The notes under the pieces were generated by a model. The model worked only from the letters and a program-made list of their open reading frames with translations. It did not search any database and was not told where the DNA came from. A DNA stretch of 11,430 nt, from contig JANYGM010000027.1 in the NCBI GenBank assembly GCA_025362415.1, forward strand, positions 1-11,430. The letters run 5' to 3'. Of this stretch, positions 1-6,930 are shown piece by piece. The stretch is from a bacterium. GTDB lineage: Bacteria; Bacteroidota; Bacteroidia; Cytophagales; Thermonemataceae. The position numbers were made by a program, and so were the translations under genes. Each line of letters begins with the position of its first letter. The stretch's first letter is position 1.

Positions 1-122
1 ATAAAAATCCATTTTCCTATTTCTTTGAAGTTTACTTTTTGTCCGTAGCGCAAAATTCCCACTCTATAAATACGTGCTGCAAGCCAAGTCATACCTAAAA
101 AAGTCCCCAACAAAATAGTTGG
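1..122 (-). pseudogene. C-terminal fragment of ABC-2 type transporter permease, truncated at its N-terminal side
   Basis: Read on the minus strand from 122 down to the window edge, this frame gives about 40 residues, including MTWLAARIYRVGILRYG followed by a KVNFKEIGKW-like stretch. From memory, this matches the end of Bacteroidota ABC-2 (NatB-like) permeases, where the last membrane helix is followed by an R-I-Y-R-x-G-I-L-x-Y-G-x-K segment. Directly upstream in the same frame is a TAA stop (123-125), and the DNA beyond it is AT-rich and shows no continuation in other frames. The rest of a full permease is therefore missing: either the gene was truncated by an insertion or rearrangement, or a short ORF restarts at the ATG at 92-90. 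The true C-terminus lies left of the window. The family call rests on recognition of a short segment, so it is moderately sure; the interruption is directly visible. Confidence 0.55.
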
Positions 123-154
123 TTAAATTTTATTTATTAAAAAAGGAAAAGTGT

Positions 155-190
155 GTTACTTAGATAACGACATTGATAAATTGTATTTTG
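155..190. repeat. Left copy of a 30-bp repeat also found at the right end of the window
   Basis: The 30 bases at 161-190 match 11401-11430 at 27 of 30 positions; both contain ACATTGATAAATTGTATT. A GTTACT precedes both copies, with four extra bases in the right copy. This copy lies about 30 bases from the point where the permease fragment breaks off and runs directly into the hairpin at 193-214. The right copy reaches the last base of the window, so whether it continues into a similar hairpin cannot be seen. It may be a dispersed repeat, a mobile-element end, or the 3' part of a repeated small transcript. Confidence 0.6.
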
Positions 191-192
191 TA

Positions 193-220
193 GCCACTTG
201 ATTTATCAAGTGGCGTTTTT
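193..220 (+). terminator. Rho-independent terminator, rightward
   Basis: GCCACTTGA (193-201), a TTTA loop and TCAAGTGGC (206-214) form a perfect 9-bp stem, followed by G and five T. The T-run is only on the plus strand, so it stops rightward transcription. No plus-strand gene is visible upstream: the permease fragment and recO are both on the minus strand. The transcript it ends must start within or left of positions 1-190. It may be a small RNA associated with the repeat at 155-190. Confidence 0.7.
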
Positions 221-284
221 GCATTAAACAACTTAAAATTGATTTTTTAGAGATTTCCGCAGTCACCAGAATGATTATTTCCCA

Positions 285-986
285 TCATTTTAATACTTCT
301 CGTAAGATGCCCAAAGATTTTATATTTCCAAAATTATCTAAATTCAATCTATAAAAAAGCAACATATAATCTACCAGTTCACGTCTAAGGCTACTTTTCA
401 AAGAAAAATTAGTTTGATAAGGTGTATTGGCAAGTGTTTGTAAAATATTTGCTTCTTGCGTAAAACTTTCTGGAAGCATACTGATGGCTTTTTGCTGATG
501 TAATTCTACAAAAATATCCTTCATATTTTCGGGCAAAAAACCTAAAAAACTTGCCATTTTTAGTAAAAATTGTAAAGAAAAATTTTCTTCTTCACTTGAA
601 GGATTATCCAAAAATAAAATAGAATCTTTCAGAAAATCAAAAAAAAGTACATCTGGGGCATCTTCTTGGAGTGATTTATGTAAGATTTCGCAGATGAAAG
701 TGGCTATTGCAGTCTTCTTAAAATCTTTCAAAATACCTACAAAAATATGTTCACATTTTGCTTCTGCTATTCTACTGATGTTCTGACCTTGTTTTTTGGG
801 ATAAACAACTATTTCTAGTAAAGTAAGTGGCTGGAAAAGGGCTATTTTTATCTTAGCTTTTTCACTGCGTACCCCATTTATGATGTAAGATTGCAAACCA
901 AAATTTTCTGTAAATATTTTGGTAATAATAGAACTTTCACTATATTTGACATAATTTATAATAATTGCACGAGTTTTGTATAGCAT
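285..986 (-). CDS. recO: DNA repair protein RecO
   Basis: RecO is a cytoplasmic recombination mediator. With RecR it helps load RecA onto SSB-coated single-stranded DNA in the RecFOR gap-repair pathway. The protein is 233 residues, usual for Bacteroidota RecO. The N-terminus (MLYKTRAIIINYVKYSESS, then an I-x-T-K-I-F-T-E segment) is the typical RecO OB-fold start, and residues about 20-75 continue with the G-x-Q-S-Y-I-I-N-G-V and L-F-Q-P-L-T-L-L-E segments. The C-terminus (IKSLGILREVL) is the usual RecO ending. The middle is an alpha-helical region, and the zinc-binding cysteines of some RecO proteins are not evident. The start at 986 fits the family N-terminus exactly. It is divergent from the thioredoxin gene across 95 bases. 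I found no clear TAnnTTTG promoter there and no terminator in the leftward direction below 285. Confidence 0.92.
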   Translation of the reverse strand: MLYKTRAIIINYVKYSESSIITKIFTENFGLQSYIINGVRSEKAKIKIALFQPLTLLEIVVYPKKQGQNISRIAEAKCEHIFVGILKDFKKTAIATFICEILHKSLQEDAPDVLFFDFLKDSILFLDNPSSEEENFSLQFLLKMASFLGFLPENMKDIFVELHQQKAISMLPESFTQEANILQTLANTPYQTNFSLKSSLRRELVDYMLLFYRLNLDNFGNIKSLGILREVLK

Positions 987-1081
987 TGAAAGAGATTGTG
1001 AATTGTGGATGATGAATTGCTAATGAATACAATACAAAGTTCACCAAATTGAAATTTAATTAAAAAATAATTCTTACTATT

Positions 1082-1969
1082 ATGAAAAAATTTAGCTTTT
1101 TATTTTGTTGCTTTATGCCTTTTGGTATGGCAATACAAGCACAAACGTCTGCACAGAATGATGCTCATATCTCTGCATCAACAAAAACAATTGCAAATGT
1201 AACTACTTACAAAGATACAAAAAAAGTACAACAAATTTCATTTTTTCAAGGAAATTTGGAAGAAGCATTAGCAGAAGCAAAATGTCAAGGCAAACCGCTT
1301 TTTATTGATTTTTATACAGACAAATGCGCTCCTTGCAAACAAATGGACAAAGAAACTTTTGCAGACGAAACCGTAATAGACTTTACAGCACAAAACTATG
1401 TGGCATACAAAGTTGATGGAAACGGTGCAGAAGGAAAAGATGTAGCAAATGTATATGGCATAAAAGCCTTCCCAAGTTTTTATTTTTATAATCCAAAAGG
1501 TGAGATTGTAGGTAAAGAAAGTGGCTTTATAGATGCAAAGAATTTTCTTGAAAAAATGCAAAAATATAATCCAAAAAAAGAAGTAAAAAAAGAAATATCA
1601 AACACTCCAACGGAAGAAAAAGGTATTGCATTTTTTAAGGGAGATTGGACAGCATTACTCGCAAAAGCAAAGAAATCAGGTAAACCATTTTTTGTAGATT
1701 TTTATACAACTTGGTGTGGACCTTGCAAAACAATGAGTAAAACTACTTTTAAAGATGAAAAAGTTGGAAAGTTTGCTAATGAACATTTCGTAGCTTACAA
1801 AATGGACGCAGAAAAAGGAGAAGGCATACAACTCTCTGAAAAATACGAAATACAAGCCTATCCAACCATTATGTTTTTTGATAAAGATGGCAAAAAAATA
1901 GGTGAAGCAGTTGGATTGCAAGATGCAAAATTATTTTTGGCTACCTTGAAAGAATATAAAGCTAAATAA
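1082..1969 (+). CDS. Secreted protein with two tandem thioredoxin-like domains
   Basis: Residues 1-20 form a signal peptide (Lys-Lys, hydrophobic core, A-I-Q-A before the mature part), so the protein acts in the periplasm or at the outer face. Two related thioredoxin folds follow. Domain 1 (about 50-162) has active site C82-A-P-C85 and cis-Pro P131. Domain 2 (about 181-292) has W211-C212-G-P-C215 and cis-Pro P261. A Lys/Glu-rich linker (163-180) joins them. Both domains share the layout F-F-x-G, then the active site K-x-M/T-M, then V-A-Y-K, then A-F/Y-P, so they look like an internal duplication. Domain 2 has the classic WCGPC motif; domain 1 has K-C-A-P-C, which suggests a different redox potential or partner. 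The family reduces or isomerises disulfides in exported proteins; the substrate is unknown. It appears to be its own transcription unit and has no visible ribosome binding site. Confidence 0.85.
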   Translation: MKKFSFLFCCFMPFGMAIQAQTSAQNDAHISASTKTIANVTTYKDTKKVQQISFFQGNLEEALAEAKCQGKPLFIDFYTDKCAPCKQMDKETFADETVIDFTAQNYVAYKVDGNGAEGKDVANVYGIKAFPSFYFYNPKGEIVGKESGFIDAKNFLEKMQKYNPKKEVKKEISNTPTEEKGIAFFKGDWTALLAKAKKSGKPFFVDFYTTWCGPCKTMSKTTFKDEKVGKFANEHFVAYKMDAEKGEGIQLSEKYEIQAYPTIMFFDKDGKKIGEAVGLQDAKLFLATLKEYKAK

Positions 1970-2006
1970 TTAGAAATTTTTAATTAGGAATTAGGAATGA
2001 ATACAA

Positions 2007-2037
2007 AATATTAGTAATCAAGAAATTACGTAATATT
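2007..2037. repeat. Inverted repeat (hairpin) downstream of the thioredoxin gene
   Basis: AATATTAGTAAT (2007-2018), a CAAGAA loop and ATTACGTAATATT (2025-2037) can pair over 12 base pairs with a single bulged G at 2030. The stem is almost all A-T and is followed only by TTAAC, so as a terminator for the upstream gene it is weak. It is the first of two hairpins in this spacer. Confidence 0.5.
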
Positions 2038-2082
2038 TTAACTTCATTATAACATAAGCTAATTAACAAATGTTACTTAATC

Positions 2083-2131
2083 AATTACGAACTACAAAGT
2101 TATGTTTGGACATAATTTGTAGTTCGTAATT
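2083..2131. repeat. Long inverted repeat upstream of the phospholipase-like gene
   Basis: AATTACGAACTACAAA (2083-2098) is the exact reverse complement of 2116-2131, and the pairing extends inward through TTATG/CATAA with one bulged G. The result is a stem of about 21 base pairs around a loop of about six bases. It ends 17 bases before the ATG of the next gene. The loop side contains TATGTTTG (2101-2108), a match to the Bacteroidota -7 consensus, but I see no TTG at the right distance upstream. It could be an operator around a promoter, a terminator-like element for the upstream gene, or a MITE-like insertion. Confidence 0.6.
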
Positions 2132-2148
2132 TTAATATAAAATCTATT

Positions 2149-3351
2149 ATGAAAAAGACTACAATTATTGTTTTAATCCTATTTTTAAGCAATTTTGTTG
2201 CACTAGGTTGGGGCTTTTTTGCGCACAAACGTATTAACAGATTGGCGGTTTTTTGCCTTCCCCCAGAAATGATAAACTTTTATAAGCGTAATATCTCTTA
2301 TATCACAGACCACGCCACAGACCCCGACAGTCGCCGCAATATGGTCAAAGATGAGGCTTGTAGGCACTATATTGATATTGATATTTATGATAAAGTTTAT
2401 GGAGATAGTGCCGTTTATAAAATGCCTCGCTATTGGAAAGATGCCGTAGAAAAGTTTTCAGAAGATACCCTAAAAGCCTACGGAATAGTTCCTTGGCAAA
2501 TAAATCTGATGAAATTTCAGCTTACACAAGCATTTAAAGACAAAAATGCTAAACGTATTTTGAAACTTAGTGCAGATATTGGACATTATATTGGTGATGC
2601 TAATGTGCCACTTCATACTACAGAAAATTACAACGGACAACGTACTGGGCAAGTAGGTATTCACGGCTTTTGGGAATCTCGTTTGCCAGAACTTTTTTCT
2701 GATAATTATGATTTTTTTGTAGGGCAAGCAAGTTATCTCAAAAACCCTCAATTAACGGCTTGGGAAGCCGTAACCAACGCTAATAATGCTTTGGATTCTG
2801 TTTTGAGATTTGAAAAAGAACTTACCAAACAGTTTGGAGAAGACAAAAAGTTTACAATGGAAGAACGCAACAAAATCAATATGCGCACTTACTCTCGTGA
2901 ATTTTCTGCGGCTTATCACAAACGTCTTGATGGACAAGTAGAACGCCGTTTTAGGGCAGCACTCAAAATGGTGGCTGATTTTTGGTACACTGCTTGGGTT
3001 GATGGCGGACAGCCAAACTTAGATTTGTTAGATGTGAGTTTTACAGAGGCAGAAATGAAAGAAATGGAAGAAGAACGCCTTTTTAAAGAAGATAAAAGTA
3101 TTCAGGTGCGCCCACACGACAACGCAAGCATACGCACAAATACCTACAACACACACGACTGTGGACACGACCACAACGAAAATTTCAATCCTTATCAAGC
3201 AAATCCAACAAATGATAATTATTTTTTGGCAGGAATTGCGCCAAAATCTCCAACAAAAAAATCTTCCAAAAATTTTCAGAATAATTATAAAAATGAGTGG
3301 TTTATTCGTCCCAAAAAAATAGTGGTGTTGTTGGCAGACACAGAAAAATAA
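2149..3351 (+). CDS. Secreted zinc-dependent phospholipase C / S1-P1 nuclease family protein
   Basis: Residues 1-20 form a signal peptide ending A-L-G, which leaves W21 as the first mature residue. In this superfamily the N-terminal Trp itself binds zinc. The other ligands of the three-zinc site can be matched by spacing to Bacillus phospholipase C: H26, an Asp at 58 or 60, H73, then H146, D150, H156, H172 and E176 (segments GHYIGDANVPLH and HGFWES). All expected ligands are present, so the enzyme is probably active on phosphodiesters, either phospholipid or nucleic acid; the sequence does not decide which. After the catalytic domain (to about 290) comes an acidic helix and a low-complexity tail with a His/Cys cluster (H336, C338, H340, H342) that could hold metal. 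The 400-residue length exceeds the catalytic core. I see no Por-type sorting domain. It follows a spacer with two hairpins and appears to be transcribed alone. Confidence 0.82.
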   Translation: MKKTTIIVLILFLSNFVALGWGFFAHKRINRLAVFCLPPEMINFYKRNISYITDHATDPDSRRNMVKDEACRHYIDIDIYDKVYGDSAVYKMPRYWKDAVEKFSEDTLKAYGIVPWQINLMKFQLTQAFKDKNAKRILKLSADIGHYIGDANVPLHTTENYNGQRTGQVGIHGFWESRLPELFSDNYDFFVGQASYLKNPQLTAWEAVTNANNALDSVLRFEKELTKQFGEDKKFTMEERNKINMRTYSREFSAAYHKRLDGQVERRFRAALKMVADFWYTAWVDGGQPNLDLLDVSFTEAEMKEMEEERLFKEDKSIQVRPHDNASIRTNTYNTHDCGHDHNENFNPYQANPTNDNYFLAGIAPKSPTKKSSKNFQNNYKNEWFIRPKKIVVLLADTEK

Positions 3352-3468
3352 AGAATATTGGTTTATTTTTCTAACTTTGAGAAAGTAATGATTTTTATCA
3401 GAGAATTGGTACAACTATTGTGGAAATATTTGTGTCAAAGCCTTAAAACAATAATAATTGAAAAAATA

Positions 3469-3617
3469 ATGAAAATAATCATTCTCGCTCTTTTTTTACT
3501 CTTTCTACTTTTGCATAAGTCCTAATAATTGTAATTGATAGCATTACTTATGATGCAAAAAACACGCTTGCTGATTATGAAAAACGTAAATTAAAACGTG
3601 CTACAACCATAGATTGA
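3469..3617 (+). pseudogene. Possible broken small secreted-peptide ORF
   Basis: ATG at 3469 opens an 18-residue frame (MKIIILALFLLFLLLHKS) that looks like a signal peptide and stops at 3523-3525. A second frame, shifted, runs from 3519 to a TGA at 3615-3617 and reads like coding sequence: V-I-D-S-I-T-Y-D-A-K-N, then A-D-Y-E-K-R-K-L-K-R. That part has no start codon of its own. Joined by a frameshift near 3515-3520, they would form a small exported protein of about 48 residues, placed directly before a terminator. I recognise no family. It may instead be an intact 18-residue hydrophobic peptide, or chance. Confidence 0.25.
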
Positions 3618-3642
3618 AACTAAAATTTAAAAACATATAAAG

Positions 3643-3677
3643 AAAAAATCTTGTAACAAAAATTACAAGATTTTTTT
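3643..3677 (+). terminator. Rho-independent terminator before fadN
   Basis: AAAAATCTTGTAA (3644-3656) and TTACAAGATTTTT (3663-3675) are perfect reverse complements, 13 bp, around a CAAAAA loop, and the T-run continues to 3677. The A-run on the left arm would also let it work leftward. It closes the phospholipase/small-ORF unit and insulates fadN. Confidence 0.75.
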
Positions 3678-3691
3678 ATTTGTATTCATTA

Positions 3692-3722
3692 TTGCACCAC
3701 TTCAAAAAAAAATCTATATTTG
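3692..3722 (+). promoter_or_regulatory. Predicted sigma-A type promoter of fadN
   Basis: TTG (3692-3694), a 20-base spacer and TATATTTG (3715-3722) match the Bacteroidota consensus TTG-N17-23-TAnnTTTG. Transcription would start near 3729, leaving an untranslated leader of about 55 bases before the ATG at 3786. The preceding terminator supports an independent start here. No FadR-like palindrome is evident. Confidence 0.6.
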
Positions 3723-3785
3723 CAATAATAAAATGTTTTTAACAATGTTTTGACAATATTCTAACAAAAAATTCAACAAAAACTA

Positions 3786-6215
3786 ATGGAACAAACTCAA
3801 AAAAGCCCTGCAATGCGTCATATACGCAAGGTTGCGGTACTTGGCTCGGGCATTATGGGCAGCCGTATTGCTTGCCATTTTGCTAACGTGGGCGTAGAAG
3901 TCTTACTTTTGGACATTGTCCCACGTGAGCTAAACGAACTTGAAAAAGCTAAAAATCTTACACTAGAACACCCTGCCGTAAGAAACCGCATTGTCAATGA
4001 AGCATTTGCAAATACACTCAAAAATAAACCAGCATCTCTTTATTCTGACAAATCTGCTGACAAAATTACTTTAGGTAATTTTGATGACAATATGAAAGAT
4101 ATTGCATCTGCTGACTGGGTAATTGAGGTAGTTGTGGAAAGATTAGACATCAAAAAACAAGTTTTTGAGAAAGTAGAACAATTCCGCAAAAAAGGCGCAC
4201 TTATCACTTCAAATACATCAGGTATTCCTATTCATTTGATGACAGAAGGACGTAGTGAGGATTTTATACAAAATTTCTGTGGTACGCACTTTTTTAACCC
4301 TCCTCGTTACCTAAAACTCCTTGAAATTATCCCAACGCCACAAACTAGCCCAGAAGTAGTGGACTTTTTGATGCATTATGGAGATTTGTATTTGGGCAAA
4401 ACTATGGTTTTGTGCAAAGATACACCTGCTTTTATTGCCAATAGGGTTGGAGTTTATGCTATTATGGATTCTTTGCACGCAGTTGAAGGTATGGGGCTGA
4501 AAGTGGAAGAAATTGATAAATTGACAGGTCCTATTATTGGGCGTGCAAAATCAGCTACTTTCCGTACTTTGGACGTGGTTGGTTTGGATACAGTTATTCA
4601 CGTAGCTAACGGAATTACGCAGTCTTGCGCTCACGACGAGAGTTTGGAAGCCTTCAAAATGCCTAAAATTGTTAGTGCATTAGCAGAGAAAAAATGGCTT
4701 GGAGATAAAACTGGACAAGGTTTTTATAAAATGGTGCGTGGAGAAAATGGTTCAAAAGATATTATGTCTTTGGATTTCAATACGTTGGAATATGTGGCGC
4801 AAATCAAACCTAAATTTGCAGCATTAGATGCCGTAAAAAATATAGAACGCCTTGCAGACCGTTTTCCTGTGCTTTTTGCAGCACAAGACAAAGCAGGTGA
4901 GTTTTATAGAAAGACTTTTGCAGGACTTTTTGCTTATGCAACTAACCGTATTCCTGAAATTGCTGATGATTTGTATAGAATTGATGATGCTATTTGTGCA
5001 GGTTTTGGTTGGGAAATGGGTCCTTTTGCTACGTGGGACGCTATTGGCTTAGAAACAGGCTTAAAAATCATTGCTGATGGTGGCAAAAAAGCTGCTGCTT
5101 GGGTAGATGAAATGAAAGCCGCAGGACATACTTCTTTCTATAAAGTAGAAAACGGCAAACAAAAATACTATGATATTCCTTCAAAATCATACAAAAATGT
5201 AGCTGGAAGTGATGGAAGTATCATTTTGGATAATATCAGAAAAACTAATGTAGTTTGGGGTAATTCTGGTAGTACTATTTTTGATTTGGGAGATGGCGTT
5301 TTGGGCTTAGAATTTCATACAAAAATGAATTCTATGGGTGCGGAGATTATTCAAGGCATCAATATGGCGGTAGAAATGGCTGAAAAAAGTTATAGAGGAC
5401 TTGTAATTGGTGGTGATGGAGAGAATTTTTCTGCTGGTGCAAACATAGGAATGGTTTTTATGCAGGCGGCACAGCAAGAATTTGACGAAATCAATATGAT
5501 GATTGCGCAATTCCAAAATACAATGATGAGAGTGCGTTATTCGTCTATTCCTGTCGTTACTGCGCCTTTTGGCTTGGCTTTGGGTGGCGGTTGCGAGATA
5601 AATCTTCACGCAGACCACGTACAAGCACACGCAGAAACGTATATGGGACTTGTGGAAGTGGGCGTTGGGCTTATTCCTGCTGGTGGAGGTACAAAAGAAA
5701 TGGCTTTACGTGTTTCTGATGCTTTCAGAGAAGGAGACCCAGAACTTAATATTTTGCAAAGTGCTTTTATGAATATTGCTACTGCAAAAGTGGGTACATC
5801 TGCTCGTGAAGCATTTGATTTGAACTATTTGCGTAATGGAAAAGATAGTATTACCCTTAACCGTTCTAGACTTCTTGCTGATGCAAAAGCAAAAGTATTA
5901 GAACTTGCTGATGCAGGTTATACACAACCAAAACAACGTACAAACATCAAAGTACAAGGAAAATCTGGTATGGCGTTGTTTTCTGCGGGTATTACTGGTA
6001 TGAAACTGGGTAAATATATTTCTGAACACGACCAAAAAATAGCTAATAAATTGGCTTACGTGATTTGTGGGGGTGATTTGAGCTATCCACAAGAAGTAAG
6101 TGAGCAATATTTGCTTAATTTGGAACGTGAGGCGTTTTTGTCGCTTTGTGGTGAGCAAAAAACACTAGAAAGAATACAAAGCATCTTGACAACTGGAAAG
6201 CCTTTGAGAAATTAG
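3786..6215 (+). CDS. fadN: 3-hydroxyacyl-CoA dehydrogenase / enoyl-CoA hydratase (FadN type)
   Basis: This bifunctional enzyme performs two central steps of fatty-acid beta-oxidation: hydration of trans-2-enoyl-CoA and NAD-dependent oxidation of the 3-hydroxyacyl-CoA. The dehydrogenase comes first, the order of Bacillus FadN and the reverse of E. coli FadB. The Rossmann motif G20-S-G22-I-M-G25 starts the protein. The dehydrogenase active site shows H168 (GTHFFNPPR) and E180, followed by the C-terminal dehydrogenase domain with D-T-P-A-F-I-A-N-R (212-220) and a second copy-like part (about 370-440). The hydratase domain (about 495-680) has the oxyanion segment F-S-A-G-A-N (548-553) and both catalytic acids, E604 (GGGCE) and E624. 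All key residues are kept. At 809 residues it is slightly longer than Bacillus FadN (about 790). The thiolase gene that usually follows is absent; a terminator follows instead. Confidence 0.93.
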   Translation: MEQTQKSPAMRHIRKVAVLGSGIMGSRIACHFANVGVEVLLLDIVPRELNELEKAKNLTLEHPAVRNRIVNEAFANTLKNKPASLYSDKSADKITLGNFDDNMKDIASADWVIEVVVERLDIKKQVFEKVEQFRKKGALITSNTSGIPIHLMTEGRSEDFIQNFCGTHFFNPPRYLKLLEIIPTPQTSPEVVDFLMHYGDLYLGKTMVLCKDTPAFIANRVGVYAIMDSLHAVEGMGLKVEEIDKLTGPIIGRAKSATFRTLDVVGLDTVIHVANGITQSCAHDESLEAFKMPKIVSALAEKKWLGDKTGQGFYKMVRGENGSKDIMSLDFNTLEYVAQIKPKFAALDAVKNIERLADRFPVLFAAQDKAGEFYRKTFAGLFAYATNRIPEIADDLYRIDDAICAGFGWEMGPFATWDAIGLETGLKIIADGGKKAAAWVDEMKAAGHTSFYKVENGKQKYYDIPSKSYKNVAGSDGSIILDNIRKTNVVWGNSGSTIFDLGDGVLGLEFHTKMNSMGAEIIQGINMAVEMAEKSYRGLVIGGDGENFSAGANIGMVFMQAAQQEFDEINMMIAQFQNTMMRVRYSSIPVVTAPFGLALGGGCEINLHADHVQAHAETYMGLVEVGVGLIPAGGGTKEMALRVSDAFREGDPELNILQSAFMNIATAKVGTSAREAFDLNYLRNGKDSITLNRSRLLADAKAKVLELADAGYTQPKQRTNIKVQGKSGMALFSAGITGMKLGKYISEHDQKIANKLAYVICGGDLSYPQEVSEQYLLNLEREAFLSLCGEQKTLERIQSILTTGKPLRN

Positions 6216-6218
6216 TAG

Positions 6219-6280
6219 TTCCCTAACCAAAGCGGAATAAAGGTAGCCCGTCTTTAAAGTCTCCTTTGGGGATTTAGGGG
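6219..6280. repeat. Imperfect palindrome, probably a dispersed intergenic repeat
   Basis: CCCTAACCAAAG near the left end and CTTTGGGGATTTAGGG near the right end form an imperfect inverted repeat (the right arm has four extra bases), enclosing TCTTTAAAGTCTCC. Segments of the type CCCTAAATCCCC...GGGGACTTTAAA are, from memory, common dispersed intergenic repeats in Bacteroidota genomes. It sits between the fadN stop and its terminator. Confidence 0.4.
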
Positions 6281-6283
6281 CAA

Positions 6284-6321
6284 AAAAGCGGTTGAATTAC
6301 TTAGGTAGTTCAACCGCTTTT
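6284..6321. terminator. Bidirectional terminator between fadN and the three-gene operon
   Basis: AAAAGCGGTTGAA (6284-6296) and TTCAACCGCTTTT (6309-6321) form a perfect 13-bp stem with a 12-base loop. A T-rich tail follows on the plus strand, and the A-run at 6282-6287 gives a T-run on the minus strand. It can therefore end both fadN and the convergent operon whose last gene stops at 6348. Confidence 0.82.
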
Positions 6322-6347
6322 ATTTGTTAGTCTAGATTTTTATAAAA

Positions 6348-6926
6348 TTATAATTCTTTGATAATTATTATATTAAGTTTACGAAGGCAGATTTCAAACA
6401 TAGCACTTTCTGTCACTATATTATCAAAGTAGGTATTTGCTATATTTTTTTCATAGAATTCATCTCCAGTTACTTTTCTATTAAAAGAAATAAACGCACC
6501 ATTTAAAGTATCTTGCATTCTTTGATATTCTTTTGGATAACAATTTAGGAGCATATTAGAAAATATTAAAATTTTTTTATCTATAATATTTAACTTAGCC
6601 ATTATTTCTTTTCGTTCTTCTTCTGTAAGGATATTTTTAGGCTTTAAGTTATAACAATATACTTTTAAAAGACTTACATCTATTGAAATCCCTTTAATAT
6701 CGTCCAATAAATAGTTTTTTATAACTTTGCTATTTTCAAATTTGTTTTTTAGGATGTAACCAACCCAAATTCCTATTATTATGGCAGTTATCCAATTTAA
6801 TAATTCAGAATACCTGATTTTATTATCTATCTCTATCATCACACTAGACTGAATACATATTCCTGCAATTATGCCAATAATCATAGCAAGAGCGCCAATA
6901 ACAATGCGCCAACTAGATTCCTTCAT
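6348..6926 (-). CDS. Hypothetical membrane protein with two N-terminal helices (third gene of the operon)
   Basis: I do not recognise a family for this 192-residue protein. Two hydrophobic segments are clear: residues about 8-28 (IVIGALAMIIGIIAGICI) and 43-60 (NWITAIIIGIWVGYIL), with a short polar loop between them. The rest (about 61-192) is a charged, Ile/Lys/Asn-rich, mostly helical cytoplasmic or periplasmic domain with no visible catalytic motif. By the positive-inside rule the lysines after helix 2 suggest that this domain is cytoplasmic. The gene starts 4 bases after the stop of the STAS-like gene (6931), so it is almost certainly co-transcribed and probably translationally coupled; no ribosome binding site is seen. 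In context it may be a membrane anchor, sensor or effector for the two upstream proteins. This is inference only. Confidence 0.7.
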   Translation of the reverse strand: MKESSWRIVIGALAMIIGIIAGICIQSSVMIEIDNKIRYSELLNWITAIIIGIWVGYILKNKFENSKVIKNYLLDDIKGISIDVSLLKVYCYNLKPKNILTEEERKEIMAKLNIIDKKILIFSNMLLNCYPKEYQRMQDTLNGAFISFNRKVTGDEFYEKNIANTYFDNIVTESAMFEICLRKLNIIIIKEL

Positions 6927-6930
6927 TAAA

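Noticed and set aside
987..1081. Shared promoters between recO and the thioredoxin gene
   Set aside because: No TAnnTTTG element with a suitable upstream TTG was found on either strand, although the divergent arrangement implies that promoters exist.
1268..1921. Two long antisense frames inside the thioredoxin gene (1268-1561 and 1676-1921)
   Set aside because: They mirror the two duplicated domains and give Phe/Cys/Ile-rich translations with no family features; they arise from the codon bias of the real gene.
3028..3414. A 128-codon minus-strand frame over the end of the phospholipase-like gene
   Set aside because: The translation is Phe/Cys/Val-rich low-complexity sequence opposite the His/Asn/Lys-rich tail, with no promoter or domain.
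4852..5052. A 66-codon plus-strand frame inside fadN
   Set aside because: It is an out-of-frame shadow within a well-conserved gene.
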